Assembly (NCBI RefSeq): GCF_900111825.1
Contig: NZ_FOJM01000011.1
Location: 124,001 to 188,000 of the forward strand
Origin: Pedobacter suwonensis
Lineage (GTDB): Bacteria; Bacteroidota; Bacteroidia; Sphingobacteriales; Sphingobacteriaceae
Direction of reading: 5' to 3'
DNA length: 64,000 bases
The translations under genes were made by a program, and so were the position numbers. A model generated the notes under the pieces. That model was not told the DNA's origin, made no database searches, and saw only the letters and a program-made list of their open reading frames with translations. Numbering within the stretch: the first letter of the stretch is position 1; each line of letters begins with the position of its first letter. Positions 56,114 to 64,000 of this stretch are shown piece by piece.

Positions 56114-56674
56114 TTATTCAAAGGTAAACCTCACATTCTTGTAGCCCAAGCCCTCAATAATGGGCTTAAGCACCGAAGTAGCATTGGTTTTTGTTTGCGC
56201 TAAAATGCTCGATTTTTTAACTTCGGCAGTAATTTGTCTTTCTGCGGCTTTGTATGCTTCATCTACCAAACTCGCCTCGCGAAAAAAAGCCATTTTCGTA
56301 TCGTAAACACGTGAGTTTTTATGGTCGATTTTTACATAACAAATTTCGGGCTGTGGTAAATTTACTACAGCAGTGTCCGCATCAATGCTTATATCTTCTT
56401 TCGCAATTTTAGTCAGATCGATACAGCCTACCGCTTCGGCTTTGATAATCAATAAAACACTGGCTTCAGGTAAAAAATCTGTTTTGTTTTTATGTTCTAA
56501 AACGTCGCTGATCTGGTACCTTACCAGCTCCAGTTTACCTATGGCCTCAATTTTCTCCACCAAAAGCTGATGTTTGCTTTCTACAGTGGTATTGATACTG
56601 AACTTTTTGGAAATAAAAAAGTAAGCGGCGACCAAAAGGATTAACCAGGGTAAGAGTCGAAAAAAGATCTTCAT
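56114..56674 (-). CDS. DUF4230-domain protein, membrane-anchored
   Basis: A 186-residue protein from the start at 56674 (MKIFFRLLPWLILLVAAYFFI), which gives one N-terminal membrane helix; eleven codons upstream in the frame are not needed. The remainder agrees with DUF4230 proteins (LEHKNKTDFLPEASVLLIIKAEAVGCIDLTKI, IDADTAVVNLPQPEI), ending in GYKNVRFTFE. The domain probably lies outside the membrane. Function unknown. Confidence 0.8.
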   Translation of the reverse strand: MKIFFRLLPWLILLVAAYFFISKKFSINTTVESKHQLLVEKIEAIGKLELVRYQISDVLEHKNKTDFLPEASVLLIIKAEAVGCIDLTKIAKEDISIDADTAVVNLPQPEICYVKIDHKNSRVYDTKMAFFREASLVDEAYKAAERQITAEVKKSSILAQTKTNATSVLKPIIEGLGYKNVRFTFE

Positions 56675-56808
56675 ATGTGGTGAATAATGAAAATTTGTAA
56701 TTGGCATTTATGGTTTACTGTACAATAATTAATCCATAAATAGGCTGTTAGATTTTTTGGCAGCAGATTTGTAATATCAAAATCACACACAAATAAAAAC
56801 TAATCAAC

Positions 56809-57222
56809 ATGAAAAAATTTACCATCTTAATGCTTTGCATTGCCACACTAGGTCTGGCTTCGTGCAAGAAAGAAACTGTTTATCAAGAACTAAGAGCCAA
56901 AACTTATAATTTCACAATTAACTCAAATGAATGGGTGCGCAACGCCAATGGGAGTTATTCTGTAAGTAAGCCGTTAGCTGCCATTGATGGTGTAACATTA
57001 GATGATGAAGGTGTTCTAGTTTATTTTGAACATCCTAATGATCCAAATGGGGATATTCAATTACCTTATACATTCAATTACAATGCTTTTAGCTATAAAG
57101 TTTCTAATGGAGGTTTAAGGTTCGATGTTCAAGATACTAATAATTTAACAGCTACAGTCCCGCCGAATTATAATACTTTAGTAAAGGTGGTGATTATTCC
57201 TTCCGATTACGCCGGAAATTAA
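56809..57222 (+). CDS. Small lipoprotein, unknown function
   Basis: A 137-residue protein with a lipoprotein signal peptide (MKKFTILMLCIATLGLASCKK, Cys19). The mature part is beta-rich (YNFTINSNEWVRN, GVLVYFEHPNDP) and ends without a recognisable motif. It stands alone between a divergent DUF4230 gene and a terminator. I do not recognise a family beyond similarity to small Bacteroidota lipoproteins of this type. Confidence 0.75.
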   Translation: MKKFTILMLCIATLGLASCKKETVYQELRAKTYNFTINSNEWVRNANGSYSVSKPLAAIDGVTLDDEGVLVYFEHPNDPNGDIQLPYTFNYNAFSYKVSNGGLRFDVQDTNNLTATVPPNYNTLVKVVIIPSDYAGN

Positions 57223-57246
57223 ATTTTAAAGATTTTTAAAATGCTG

Positions 57247-57286
57247 AAAACGACTAATGTTCAATTGAACATTGTCGTTTTTTTTT
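57247..57286 (+). terminator. Terminator after the small lipoprotein gene
   Basis: A long stem formed by AAAACGAC / GTCGTTTT and an inner palindrome ATGTTCAATTGAACAT is followed by nine T. It lies 25 bases after the stop codon. Confidence 0.85.
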
Positions 57287-57357
57287 GTATTATTCCTAAC
57301 ACGAAAAAGTTACAATTATACTTATAACTTTTATAGTAAAGAAATTATAAATGGTGA

Positions 57358-58350
57358 TCAAAACTCCAGATATCTGCTAATATTCAACTGAACATGGTCA
57401 TTTTTTTGATGTTCTGCCCTGTTTAGCTGTAAAGCGCGTACATTCACGCCGTTTCTTTCCAACAGCAGCTCCTCATAAAAACCTTTATAGTACACATCTT
57501 TTACTTCATACCGTCTGCTGCTCCAGTTATTAATAATCTCCGCCCATTCCGGATAAAATACAACGAAATCTTTTTGCGCCTTTAAACCTATTTTTTCGGC
57601 TTCATCTCGCGCCAAAACTACCGCATTACCTAAAATTTGTGCTGTATAAATGTGTTTTGGCTGCTGGTAAATTTCAGCTGGTTTTCCCGTTTGCAAAAGT
57701 TCGCCATTGCGCAAAATCAATAGCTGATCGGCCAGAAACAAACCATCGGCCGGATCATGCGAAACCAATATCACCGTTACACCAGTTTCGGCAGCTATAC
57801 GTTTGATATCAGCACGCAGCTGGTTTTTAAGCAAAGCATCAACCTGGCTGAAAGGTTCGTCTAAAAGCAGCACCTGCGTATCCGAAACCATGGCTTTAGC
57901 GATGGCCACACGTTGTTGTTCGCCTCCACTCAGTTCAATAATTTTCTTATTCTGGAGCGGTAAAATCCGTAAATGCTCCATGATGGCCAAAGTTTTTTCA
58001 GCTTTGGTTTTTAGGTCGGTATTGGATAATTGCGAGGCGATATTATCGTACACTTTCGCATAAATGTTAAGCGAGAAATCCTGTGTAACCATTTTCATCT
58101 GCTTATGGCCGGGAATCAACTGCTCATCTGGTCCCTTAACACGCTTATCTTCGAAATAGATTTCTCCTTCATCAGTTTTTAACAAGCCATAGATGGATTT
58201 TAATAAGGTTGATTTTCCACTTCCGCTTTCGCCGATAATGGCAACCACATCGCCTTTTTTAATGTCGAAACTTACATTTCTGATTCCACCGGCCTGTTCT
58301 GCCTGATATTGCTTGGTTAAATTTTTAACGCTGATTAGGATATTGCTCAC
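57358..58350 (-). CDS. ABC transporter ATP-binding protein
   Basis: A 330-residue ATPase subunit. Walker A GESGSGKSTLL, signature LSGGEQQRVAIAKA, Walker B VLLLDEPFSQVD and the switch His in VILVSHDPADGLF are all intact. The C-terminal about 100 residues form an extra domain of the type seen in substrate-importer ATPases (TOBE-like), with no recognised ligand. No permease or binding-protein gene is adjacent, so the transported substrate is unknown. Confidence 0.85.
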   Translation of the reverse strand: MSNILISVKNLTKQYQAEQAGGIRNVSFDIKKGDVVAIIGESGSGKSTLLKSIYGLLKTDEGEIYFEDKRVKGPDEQLIPGHKQMKMVTQDFSLNIYAKVYDNIASQLSNTDLKTKAEKTLAIMEHLRILPLQNKKIIELSGGEQQRVAIAKAMVSDTQVLLLDEPFSQVDALLKNQLRADIKRIAAETGVTVILVSHDPADGLFLADQLLILRNGELLQTGKPAEIYQQPKHIYTAQILGNAVVLARDEAEKIGLKAQKDFVVFYPEWAEIINNWSSRRYEVKDVYYKGFYEELLLERNGVNVRALQLNRAEHQKNDHVQLNISRYLEF

Positions 58351-58462
58351 AGGGTAAAGATAAGAAAAAGGTGGAGGGTTTTGAGGTTGAAGGTGTAAGG
58401 TTAAAACATGTATAATTGTTAGTATTGTATTTTGATCAGTTTTTTCCCTCTTTTCCTAACGC

Positions 58463-58534
58463 GATCGTCACCCTGAATTTATTTCAGGGTCTTTCATGCT
58501 AAAAAGATGCTGAAATAAATTCAGCATGACGATC
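58463..58534. repeat. REP-like double hairpin element, copy C
   Basis: Same family as 4046-4110 and 16354-16419, with the outer arms GATCGTCA / TGACGATC perfect and inner hairpins CCCTGAA..TTCAGGG and TGCTGAA..TTCAGCA. It is the best-preserved copy here. It lies in the 364-base interval between the ABC gene and the terminator of the barrel gene. Confidence 0.8.
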
Positions 58535-58601
58535 GATCTGGACTGGGCTTTTTTAAAAAACTTTTTAACAAATAATAATCGAATTCAGGCTTATAAACAA
58601 A

Positions 58602-58633
58602 AAATCCTGTCTCGCCTAACCGAAACAGGACCT
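58602..58633 (-). terminator. Terminator of the barrel-protein gene
   Basis: On the minus strand CCTGTTTCGG..GAGACAGG forms a hairpin with an 8-base variable loop, followed by ATTTTTTG. It lies about 80 bases beyond the stop codon of the minus-strand gene. Confidence 0.6.
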
Positions 58634-58714
58634 GTTCATGTATGTGTTAACTTTATGTTTTTTAAATTACCTCGTCTAAATAGATTGATCTGTCCTCTTT
58701 AGGGGATTTAGGGG

Positions 58715-59509
58715 TTAATTTAACCCAAAAGTAATTCCAAAGCTCATATTCTTTAAGCCAGCTTGCTGTGCAGTGGTAAACATATCGTTGAAATAGTATT
58801 TGGTAAACAAACCTAAACCGCCATAACCAAACCTAACAGTACCACCGTAACGAACCGATTGAAAGTGGTAGTTATCATATTGTTTTTCTTTACCGCGTTC
58901 TTCGCTAATCTGTTTAATTTTTCCGTTTAACAAAAAGCTAACCTCCGGACCTAATACCAGGTAAAACCTTTTGCCGTTTTTGTTTTCTGCAGTACGGAAT
59001 TCAAAATTTAAGGGAATGTGTACATAACTGCTCGAGAAACGGTTTTTAGAAAAATGTTCCGGCGATTCTGTATAAACAAACTCATTTGAGTTTTTTGCAA
59101 TGGTAATATCTTTTCTCAAACGGATCAAAGTCCAGTCAAATCCTCCCGCTACGTAAACCTTAAAGTTTGAATTGAAACGGTATCCAAACTGTAACACATC
59201 AAAAGAGAATGTACTGGTTTTCCCACCTTTATAATCTAAAAAATCGTTATTTGGAGATAAATTGAAACTGCCGTTATCAATTAACCTGGAGAAACCCAAA
59301 TCTACACGGGTAAAGGTAATCCCACCTACAAACCGGCCGTTTTTGGGTTGTTTATTTACGCTGTCTTTGCCGTCCCTTGTTATCTTTACAATTCCATAAT
59401 CCAAATCTTTTCTATTCCTTTTGATAGAATCTTGTTGTGCAAAAGCACCAGGAGCCATAACACCGGCAAGTCCGCTTACCAAAAGTGTTGTATAAATTAG
59501 ACGTTTCAT
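58715..59509 (-). CDS. Outer-membrane beta-barrel (porin-like) protein
   Basis: A 264-residue exported protein. The signal peptide ends near residue 25 (APGAFAQ). Amphipathic strands (FVGGITFTRVDLGFSRL, FSFDVLQFGYRFN, FKVYVAGGFDWTLIRL) and a C-terminal MSFGITFGLN support an outer-membrane barrel similar to PorT/OmpW-like families. It lies downstream of, and on the same strand as, the anti-sigma-like gene (93 bases), so the three minus-strand genes may form one operon. The function is unknown. Confidence 0.8.
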   Translation of the reverse strand: MKRLIYTTLLVSGLAGVMAPGAFAQQDSIKRNRKDLDYGIVKITRDGKDSVNKQPKNGRFVGGITFTRVDLGFSRLIDNGSFNLSPNNDFLDYKGGKTSTFSFDVLQFGYRFNSNFKVYVAGGFDWTLIRLRKDITIAKNSNEFVYTESPEHFSKNRFSSSYVHIPLNFEFRTAENKNGKRFYLVLGPEVSFLLNGKIKQISEERGKEKQYDNYHFQSVRYGGTVRFGYGGLGLFTKYYFNDMFTTAQQAGLKNMSFGITFGLN

Positions 59510-59602
59510 ATTTATGTGTTTGTTATGTTTAATGTTGTGATTTTTTAGTATTGGTAACTGTCAACTGAAAATTGTAAACTGAAAACTGCCAACTGATAAC
59601 CA

Positions 59603-60355
59603 CTATTTCTTCCGTTTACCAAATTTAAAAGGGCCGATATTGATGGATGACAGAGAAGAATCATCATCATCAGTACGGAACTGGATCAGTTTATCTTTTC
59701 TTTTGTCCATTTTGTTAACGATTAGGTTGACTACATCGCCCACATTACGGATGCCTTTATTACTTTGTTCATTATCGTTAACAGGCTCATCTGTTTTAAC
59801 CGGAGTTGCAACAGCCGCGGTTACCGTCTCCTCTTTCGGCTGCAGAATCGCCTCTTCGATTTTTGTTTTAAGATCTTTTTTAGGTTCCTCAATTTTCGCT
59901 ATAACAGCTTCCTGTTTCTGCATTTCAGGTGCCGTAATCATGCTATGCGTTTCCTTCAATCCAGTCGACTTGATTTCCTTTTTAACCTTTGTTTTGGCTA
60001 TAGCGTTAACTGCTTTAGGTCTAACTGGTAAAACGGGCTCAATACTTTCAACTGTTGTAACTGCCGTATCCTGGGCAATCGGTTGTTTCACCTCTGATTT
60101 AGTTTTTTCAATTACATTATTTGCCAATTGTTTACCCTGATGGGTTGTATTTTGTTGTTGATAAATCAAAATCCCGATCGTGGCGACCAATAAAATCGCT
60201 GCAGCTGACAACCAATATACTGGTATGATTCTTTTTTTCTTCGGCGCGATTTCACTTTCTATATTGCTCCACAAATCTCTTGAAGGTGTTACTTCCGCAT
60301 CAGCAAAAGTATCCTTAAATAACTGATCAAAATCCTTATCCCGTATAGGTTGCAT
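59603..60355 (-). CDS. Probable anti-sigma factor, membrane-anchored
   Basis: A 250-residue protein with an N-terminal cytoplasmic part of about 45 residues (MQPIRDKDFDQLFKDTF), one membrane helix at about 48-66 (VYWLSAAAILLVATIGILIY) and a long periplasmic part rich in Lys, Glu, Pro and Thr. The start overlaps the sigma gene by 20 bases. An overlap with an ECF sigma gene and this topology are the standard features of an anti-sigma factor. It lacks a recognisable zinc-finger or FecR domain. Confidence 0.75.
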   Translation of the reverse strand: MQPIRDKDFDQLFKDTFADAEVTPSRDLWSNIESEIAPKKKRIIPVYWLSAAAILLVATIGILIYQQQNTTHQGKQLANNVIEKTKSEVKQPIAQDTAVTTVESIEPVLPVRPKAVNAIAKTKVKKEIKSTGLKETHSMITAPEMQKQEAVIAKIEEPKKDLKTKIEEAILQPKEETVTAAVATPVKTDEPVNDNEQSNKGIRNVGDVVNLIVNKMDKRKDKLIQFRTDDDDSSLSSINIGPFKFGKRKK

Positions 60356-60905
60356 AACCAAATCCCTCCATTTTTATAATTTCTTCTTTTAATATTGCTC
60401 TTGCTCTCGATAGTTGCGATTTGCTCGCCCCTTCTGAGATGCCTAATGTCTCGCCAATTTCTTTATGTGAATAACCTTCAATTACATACATGTTAAAAAC
60501 CATCCGGTAACCATCAGCCAGTTTTTGTATCACTTTCATCAGGTCTTGCATACCTAAACGGCTAAAATCAAATCCGGTTGATGGTTGCTCATAAGCTTCA
60601 TCTATTTCCACTACATTTAAGCTGCGTAAATTTTTACGGTAACTCTCAATAGCGGTATTTACCATCACCCGCCTAATCCAGCCTTCAAAAGAACCCTCAC
60701 CCCTGTATTCCTTAATTTTCTGAAAAACTTTAATGTAACCCATCTGCAGTACATCTTCAGCTTCCATCCTATCTTTGGCGTATCGCATACAAACGGCCAA
60801 CATCTTCGATGCTGTTTGCTTATAAAGCAGCTCTTGCATCTTCCGGTCGCCAGCTTTGCAGCCTTCCATCAAATCGTTTATTGTATAGCTTCGCGTCAAT
60901 TTCAT
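60336..60905 (-). CDS. ECF-type RNA polymerase sigma factor
   Basis: A 189-residue sigma factor. Region 2 is at about 20-90 (CMRYAKDRMEAEDVLQMGYIKVFQKIKEYRGEGSFEGWIRRVMVN, split here for length) and region 4 at about 125-180 (YVIEGYSHKEIGETLGISEGASKSQLSRARA). It is the first gene of a sigma/anti-sigma/barrel set on the minus strand and shows no STN-linked SusC partner, unlike the sigma factor at 15476-16054. It probably controls envelope-related genes including the barrel gene downstream. Confidence 0.9.
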   Translation of the reverse strand: MKLTRSYTINDLMEGCKAGDRKMQELLYKQTASKMLAVCMRYAKDRMEAEDVLQMGYIKVFQKIKEYRGEGSFEGWIRRVMVNTAIESYRKNLRSLNVVEIDEAYEQPSTGFDFSRLGMQDLMKVIQKLADGYRMVFNMYVIEGYSHKEIGETLGISEGASKSQLSRARAILKEEIIKMEGFGYATYTG

Positions 60906-61292
60906 TGTGTGTTTGTATATAGAAGATGGCAGATTACAAACAATGGTTGCATGGAGAGAGAAAAAAAGTTAAATAAAGTTAAATTATTAATCATCAAACT
61001 GATTATCAGCAAGATAAATGATATCATATTTTTCAGGAAAGATATAGCTTTCTGATTGGGAAAGCAAAGACAGGAGCAATTTTGAAGTGTTAGTCCCGCT
61101 ATCCGCTTCAAAGCCTCGGCTCGTTCCTCACCTTCGTGTTTTCCGCTGCTATCGGGTTTAGGAAGCAGTGGCAATGCTTAAAATAACAAATCCCTTAGCT
61201 TTTTAAAACTATGGGTTTGAAATGGACGAATTTCAACCCTGCACCTTAAACCCTCTACCTTTATACCCTCTACTTTACATCCTCTTCACCCT
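60906..61292. other. Gene-free interval with inverted repeat and low-complexity segment
   Basis: This 387-base stretch separates the sigma gene from the outer-membrane gene. It includes a CCCGCTATCCGC / GCTGCTATCGGG pair around 61094-61157, a repeat type found between genes elsewhere in related genomes (a similar TGATAGCAGTGGAA lies near 53863), and a CT-rich, low-complexity segment at about 61235-61305 (CCCTCTAC repeated). Confidence 0.5.
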
Positions 61293-62450
61293 CTACCTTC
61301 CATCCTTCTTCGCCTTAAACAATTTAAAATCTTGCTTATAGGTTAAGAAAAACGAATGGTTAAACTGCAGTTGTTTATCAGTATGATCTAAATCGATATG
61401 TGGTTCGAAACGCACATCAAGGTATAAATGCGGAATCAATTCTTTTTGGTAAGCATAACGTAGCGAAACAATGTTTCTGGAACTTTGCTTTAAGCCTGGA
61501 CTATATAAATTATCCGAAACTGACTCGTACAATGGCATCCCTTTAATCGAAATAAAGTTATTGCCTTTCCAGTAAGAGGCCACTAAACTTCCCCATTTAC
61601 TTTCTACCCCGGCATTTAACCATAAACCAAAACCGCCCTGATAGGCCCTTCTTTTATCGGGAGAGAAATCTTTATAAACAGCAATATAGTTATCCGTATA
61701 TACCTGCTTAATATTGCCATTAATGTCTTTATGCAGTTTTATACCGGTTGCACCATTAAACATGGTCGTAATCGGGATTTCTTTCAGCACATCAATCTGT
61801 CCGCCCTGATGGAAAGCCAAAAACTGTGCGGGAATACTCAATTTCCAGTCATCATTTTTGATTAAAAAACTCTCCGTAGATAATCCACCGATAATTTCCT
61901 CTTTGGTCGGATCACCCTTATAAATCATTTTCTGCCAGGCAATCCAGGCATCTAAAGTAAATTTCTTACGCTCAACCAATAATTGTGTACCATACTCAAT
62001 CGGTGTAGTTAAAATCCTTTCAAAATCGTATAAAGGCTCAATATACCTATGCTGGATATTTCCTTCTAAGCTACCAAAAATCAAGGTAAGGTTACGCTTA
62101 TGGTATTTTACACTAAACAATGGTTTGGCATTAGAAATTCCATTCCGGCCAAAATCCTTCCTGATAAAGGCACCAGCGGTAATGGCCAGGTTTGGATGTG
62201 CGTAATATACCAATTGTGGCTGTAGCTGTGTGCCATACAAGGTATAACCATCATGAAAATCATTAGTGTATTCGTAATTCCGAACGTAGTTTAAATTGTA
62301 AAAATTAAAATGAACCTCGTTTACTAAACTGCTATCGGGACGGATCCTGTTTTCGAAGGCCGATTGATTAAACTGTGCCGAGGCAATGTAAGAACTGAGC
62401 AGAAAACTTATTAAGGTTAAGGCCTTCTTCAGACCTGTTTTTAAAAACAT
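61293..62450 (-). CDS. Outer-membrane beta-barrel protein, unknown function
   Basis: A 385-residue exported protein. The signal peptide ends near residue 26 (YIASAQ). The mature part is a series of amphipathic strands with aromatic belts (YTLYGTQLQPQLVYYAHPNLAITAGAF, LTLIFGSLEGNIQHRYIEP), ending in FNHSFFLTYKQDFKLFKAKKDGR. I do not recognise a family beyond large Bacteroidota barrel proteins. It stands alone and is convergent to nothing; the GH97 gene begins 540 bases away in the opposite direction. Confidence 0.75.
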   Translation of the reverse strand: MFLKTGLKKALTLISFLLSSYIASAQFNQSAFENRIRPDSSLVNEVHFNFYNLNYVRNYEYTNDFHDGYTLYGTQLQPQLVYYAHPNLAITAGAFIRKDFGRNGISNAKPLFSVKYHKRNLTLIFGSLEGNIQHRYIEPLYDFERILTTPIEYGTQLLVERKKFTLDAWIAWQKMIYKGDPTKEEIIGGLSTESFLIKNDDWKLSIPAQFLAFHQGGQIDVLKEIPITTMFNGATGIKLHKDINGNIKQVYTDNYIAVYKDFSPDKRRAYQGGFGLWLNAGVESKWGSLVASYWKGNNFISIKGMPLYESVSDNLYSPGLKQSSRNIVSLRYAYQKELIPHLYLDVRFEPHIDLDHTDKQLQFNHSFFLTYKQDFKLFKAKKDGR

Positions 62451-62990
62451 GAGCTTGGGTTTTATGGCCCAAATTTAGAATAGTTTTTGGTTTATTTAAC
62501 CGCAATTCATGCGAAGTTTACGCAGGGGAAACAAAGTGACAAATAAACCTTATTCTTTAAATTCACAGATTTAATTCCCTATCCTTTTCTACCCATCTCC
62601 TACATGATAAGCCAGTAGCAGATTATTTTTATATTCCTGCAGATTTTAGCCAAGCTTGTAAAACAAGGCAGTAATTATCAAATGTTAAATATTCAGCTGT
62701 CAACAAATAAAAATTATTCTTTCTGCTTTTGACAAATTTCTAATATGTCGGATTTGTATAAAAAAAAGTCCATTTGTGCCAATTTTTTATGCATCCCATA
62801 AATTAGCTTTGTATCAGCGGATAAGCCATGCAATTAATTGTCTATAGCTTGGCAACTAACTAAATATATGAATATAAGAAGCAGTGGAATCAATTCTTCC
62901 TGAGATCCCCGGATTGCGGCGCATAACTTTTGTCCATTATATTTTCCAAAAATCAACAAGGTTTAAATAGCCTTGACGATTATTATCATT
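62451..62990. other. Divergent intergenic region before GH97 gene
   Basis: This 540-base interval contains TAGCTTTG at 62804-62811, a match to the minus-7 box TAnnTTTG, but the nearest TTTG lies 27 bases upstream at 62773-62776, which is too far for the usual spacing. No other feature is visible. Confidence 0.4.
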
Positions 62991-64000
62991 ATGAATAAAA
63001 TTAAACATTTAAAGTTAAATTGCTTAGCAATTGCTTTTTTCGCATTTAGTGTAAACGCTGTTTTTGCACAAATAGCTCGTAGAGCAGAAACACTTAAATC
63101 GCCTGATGGCAAACTCCTTATTTCTTTCAATTTTTCAGACCTAAAACATGTCTCTTATGCATTTACCGCATACGGGAAAACGTTGATCGGGCCATCGGCA
63201 TTAGGTTTGGATAGTTTAAACCAAATAGGATTTATCCAGGCAAGCCATCGTTCAGTGAATACTGTATGGAAACCTATATGGGGAAAACGGACTATCGTGC
63301 CCGACCAGTTTAATGAAATTACAATTGATTTAAAAGCCTATAAAATAGTTGCACGGGCATATAATAATGGTTTTGCCATTAAATACCAACTACCTGCCGG
63401 AAGCCGCAGATCCAGGGATTTAACGCAATTTAATTTCAGCGGAGATTACACTGCATGGTTTTACAACGGAGAACTGCACAATATCGGGCCGGAAAAATTA
63501 ACGGAGGTGGACGGGAAGCGTTTACCAGTAATGACTGTAAAAGCTGATGATCATGATTACATGGCCATACATGAGGCTGATTTAGAACAGGGTGAGCCGC
63601 TAATACTGGAATCGAAAAAAGGTTCAAAAAACTTTACAATTGCTTCAAAGGCTAATGCTGCCTGGCGGGTTGTAATGTATGGACGTACACCAGGAGAATT
63701 GGTAGACTCACATATGATAGAGCTATTAAGTCCGCCACCCGCAAAAAACATTGACTTTTCATGGGTAAAGCCAGGGGTTGCCGTATGGGATTGGCGAATT
63801 AATGGAGCTAAAGTTGATAACTTCGAGTATAAAATGTCGCTACCATCATGGAAACGGATGGTTGATTTCGCGGCGCAAAGCAGTATGCGTTACCTGATGC
63901 TGGATGCTGATTGGTACGGACCAGAATTTGCAGAGGGCTCTGATCCGGTTAAAGGGGGTAAGGTAGCTCAGGTACATGAAATCATAACATACGCCAAAAC
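62991..64000 (+). CDS. Glycoside hydrolase family 97 protein, 3' end cut by window edge
   Basis: The first 336 residues of an exported glycosidase; the frame stays open to the right edge. A signal peptide covers about 1-24 (ends AVFAQ). Then a beta-sandwich N-terminal domain (AETLKSPDGKLLISFNFSD, VWKPIWGKR, FNEITIDLKAY) leads into the (beta/alpha)8 catalytic domain beginning near 280 (YLMLDADWYG). This is the GH97 family, which includes the SusB alpha-glucosidase; members act by inversion or retention on alpha-glucosides or alpha-galactosides. The catalytic residues lie beyond the edge, so the specificity cannot be judged. Confidence 0.9.
   Translation, partial: MNKIKHLKLNCLAIAFFAFSVNAVFAQIARRAETLKSPDGKLLISFNFSDLKHVSYAFTAYGKTLIGPSALGLDSLNQIGFIQASHRSVNTVWKPIWGKRTIVPDQFNEITIDLKAYKIVARAYNNGFAIKYQLPAGSRRSRDLTQFNFSGDYTAWFYNGELHNIGPEKLTEVDGKRLPVMTVKADDHDYMAIHEADLEQGEPLILESKKGSKNFTIASKANAAWRVVMYGRTPGELVDSHMIELLSPPPAKNIDFSWVKPGVAVWDWRINGAKVDNFEYKMSLPSWKRMVDFAAQSSMRYLMLDADWYGPEFAEGSDPVKGGKVAQVHEIITYAK

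Noticed and set aside
59640..60140. 166-codon plus-strand frame opposite the anti-sigma gene
   Set aside because: It is the antisense shadow of a Lys/Glu-rich gene and has no independent support.
62773..62811. Promoter for the GH97 gene
   Set aside because: TAGCTTTG fits the minus-7 box, but the nearest TTTG is 27 bases upstream, outside the normal spacing, and the site is 180 bases from the gene.

Overview
The window reads as chromosome from a Bacteroidota member, most likely Sphingobacteriaceae and Pedobacter-like. The grounds are a SusC/SusD operon controlled by an ECF sigma/FecR pair, a type IX secretion (T9SS) sorting domain and a PorV channel, TlpA-type redoxins with DUF4369-like N-termini, promoters of the TTTG/TAnnTTTG type, almost no Shine-Dalgarno sequences, and many short palindromic intergenic repeats typical of these genomes. 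The species cannot be fixed from sequence reading alone.

Layout. 1-4 kb: the end of a sensor histidine kinase, an MFS transporter and an ArsB/NhaD-type permease. 4.2-16.1 kb (minus strand): ECF sigma, FecR anti-sigma, SusC, SusD, TlpA-like protein, S41 peptidase and a second TlpA-like protein, a probable peptide or protein uptake and processing operon. 16.3-33.1 kb: an accessory region. An intact IS982 copy lies beside a 43-bp repeat (17482-17524), and the repeat recurs at the 3' end and terminator of tRNA-Arg(ACG) (33017-33059). Between the repeats lie an outer-membrane protein, a frameshifted PD-(D/E)xK-like nuclease operon, a dead IS982, a dead XRE regulator, a four-gene T9SS-RHS operon and the remains of a serine recombinase.

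The T9SS-RHS operon (23830-32476) is the strongest candidate for an undescribed system. It holds a 153-residue protein with one YD-repeat motif plus a T9SS sorting domain, a 2177-residue SpvB/FG-GAP/YD/RHS protein ending in an HELVH zincin-like domain, a small lipoprotein and a PorV paralogue. The arrangement suggests a polymorphic toxin that crosses the outer membrane through a dedicated PorV and a separate sorting-domain partner.

33.2-37.4 kb: peroxiredoxin, RmlD-like reductase, a small barrel protein and atpD-atpC. 37.8-56 kb: a full branched-chain amino acid locus (ilvE, methyltransferase, ilvD, ORF6N gene, ilvB, ilvN, glyoxalase-like, DinB, ilvC, leuC, monooxygenase-like, leuD, tandem-NBD ABC protein, leuB, leuA, ilvA, cupin). 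Two short leader peptides rich in Ile, Leu and Val codons, each followed by mutually exclusive antiterminator and terminator hairpins, sit in front of ilvE and ilvD and look like ribosome-mediated attenuators. 56-64 kb: DUF4230 protein, lipoprotein, ABC ATPase, barrel protein, a second ECF sigma/anti-sigma pair, another outer-membrane protein and the start of a GH97 glycosidase cut by the right edge.
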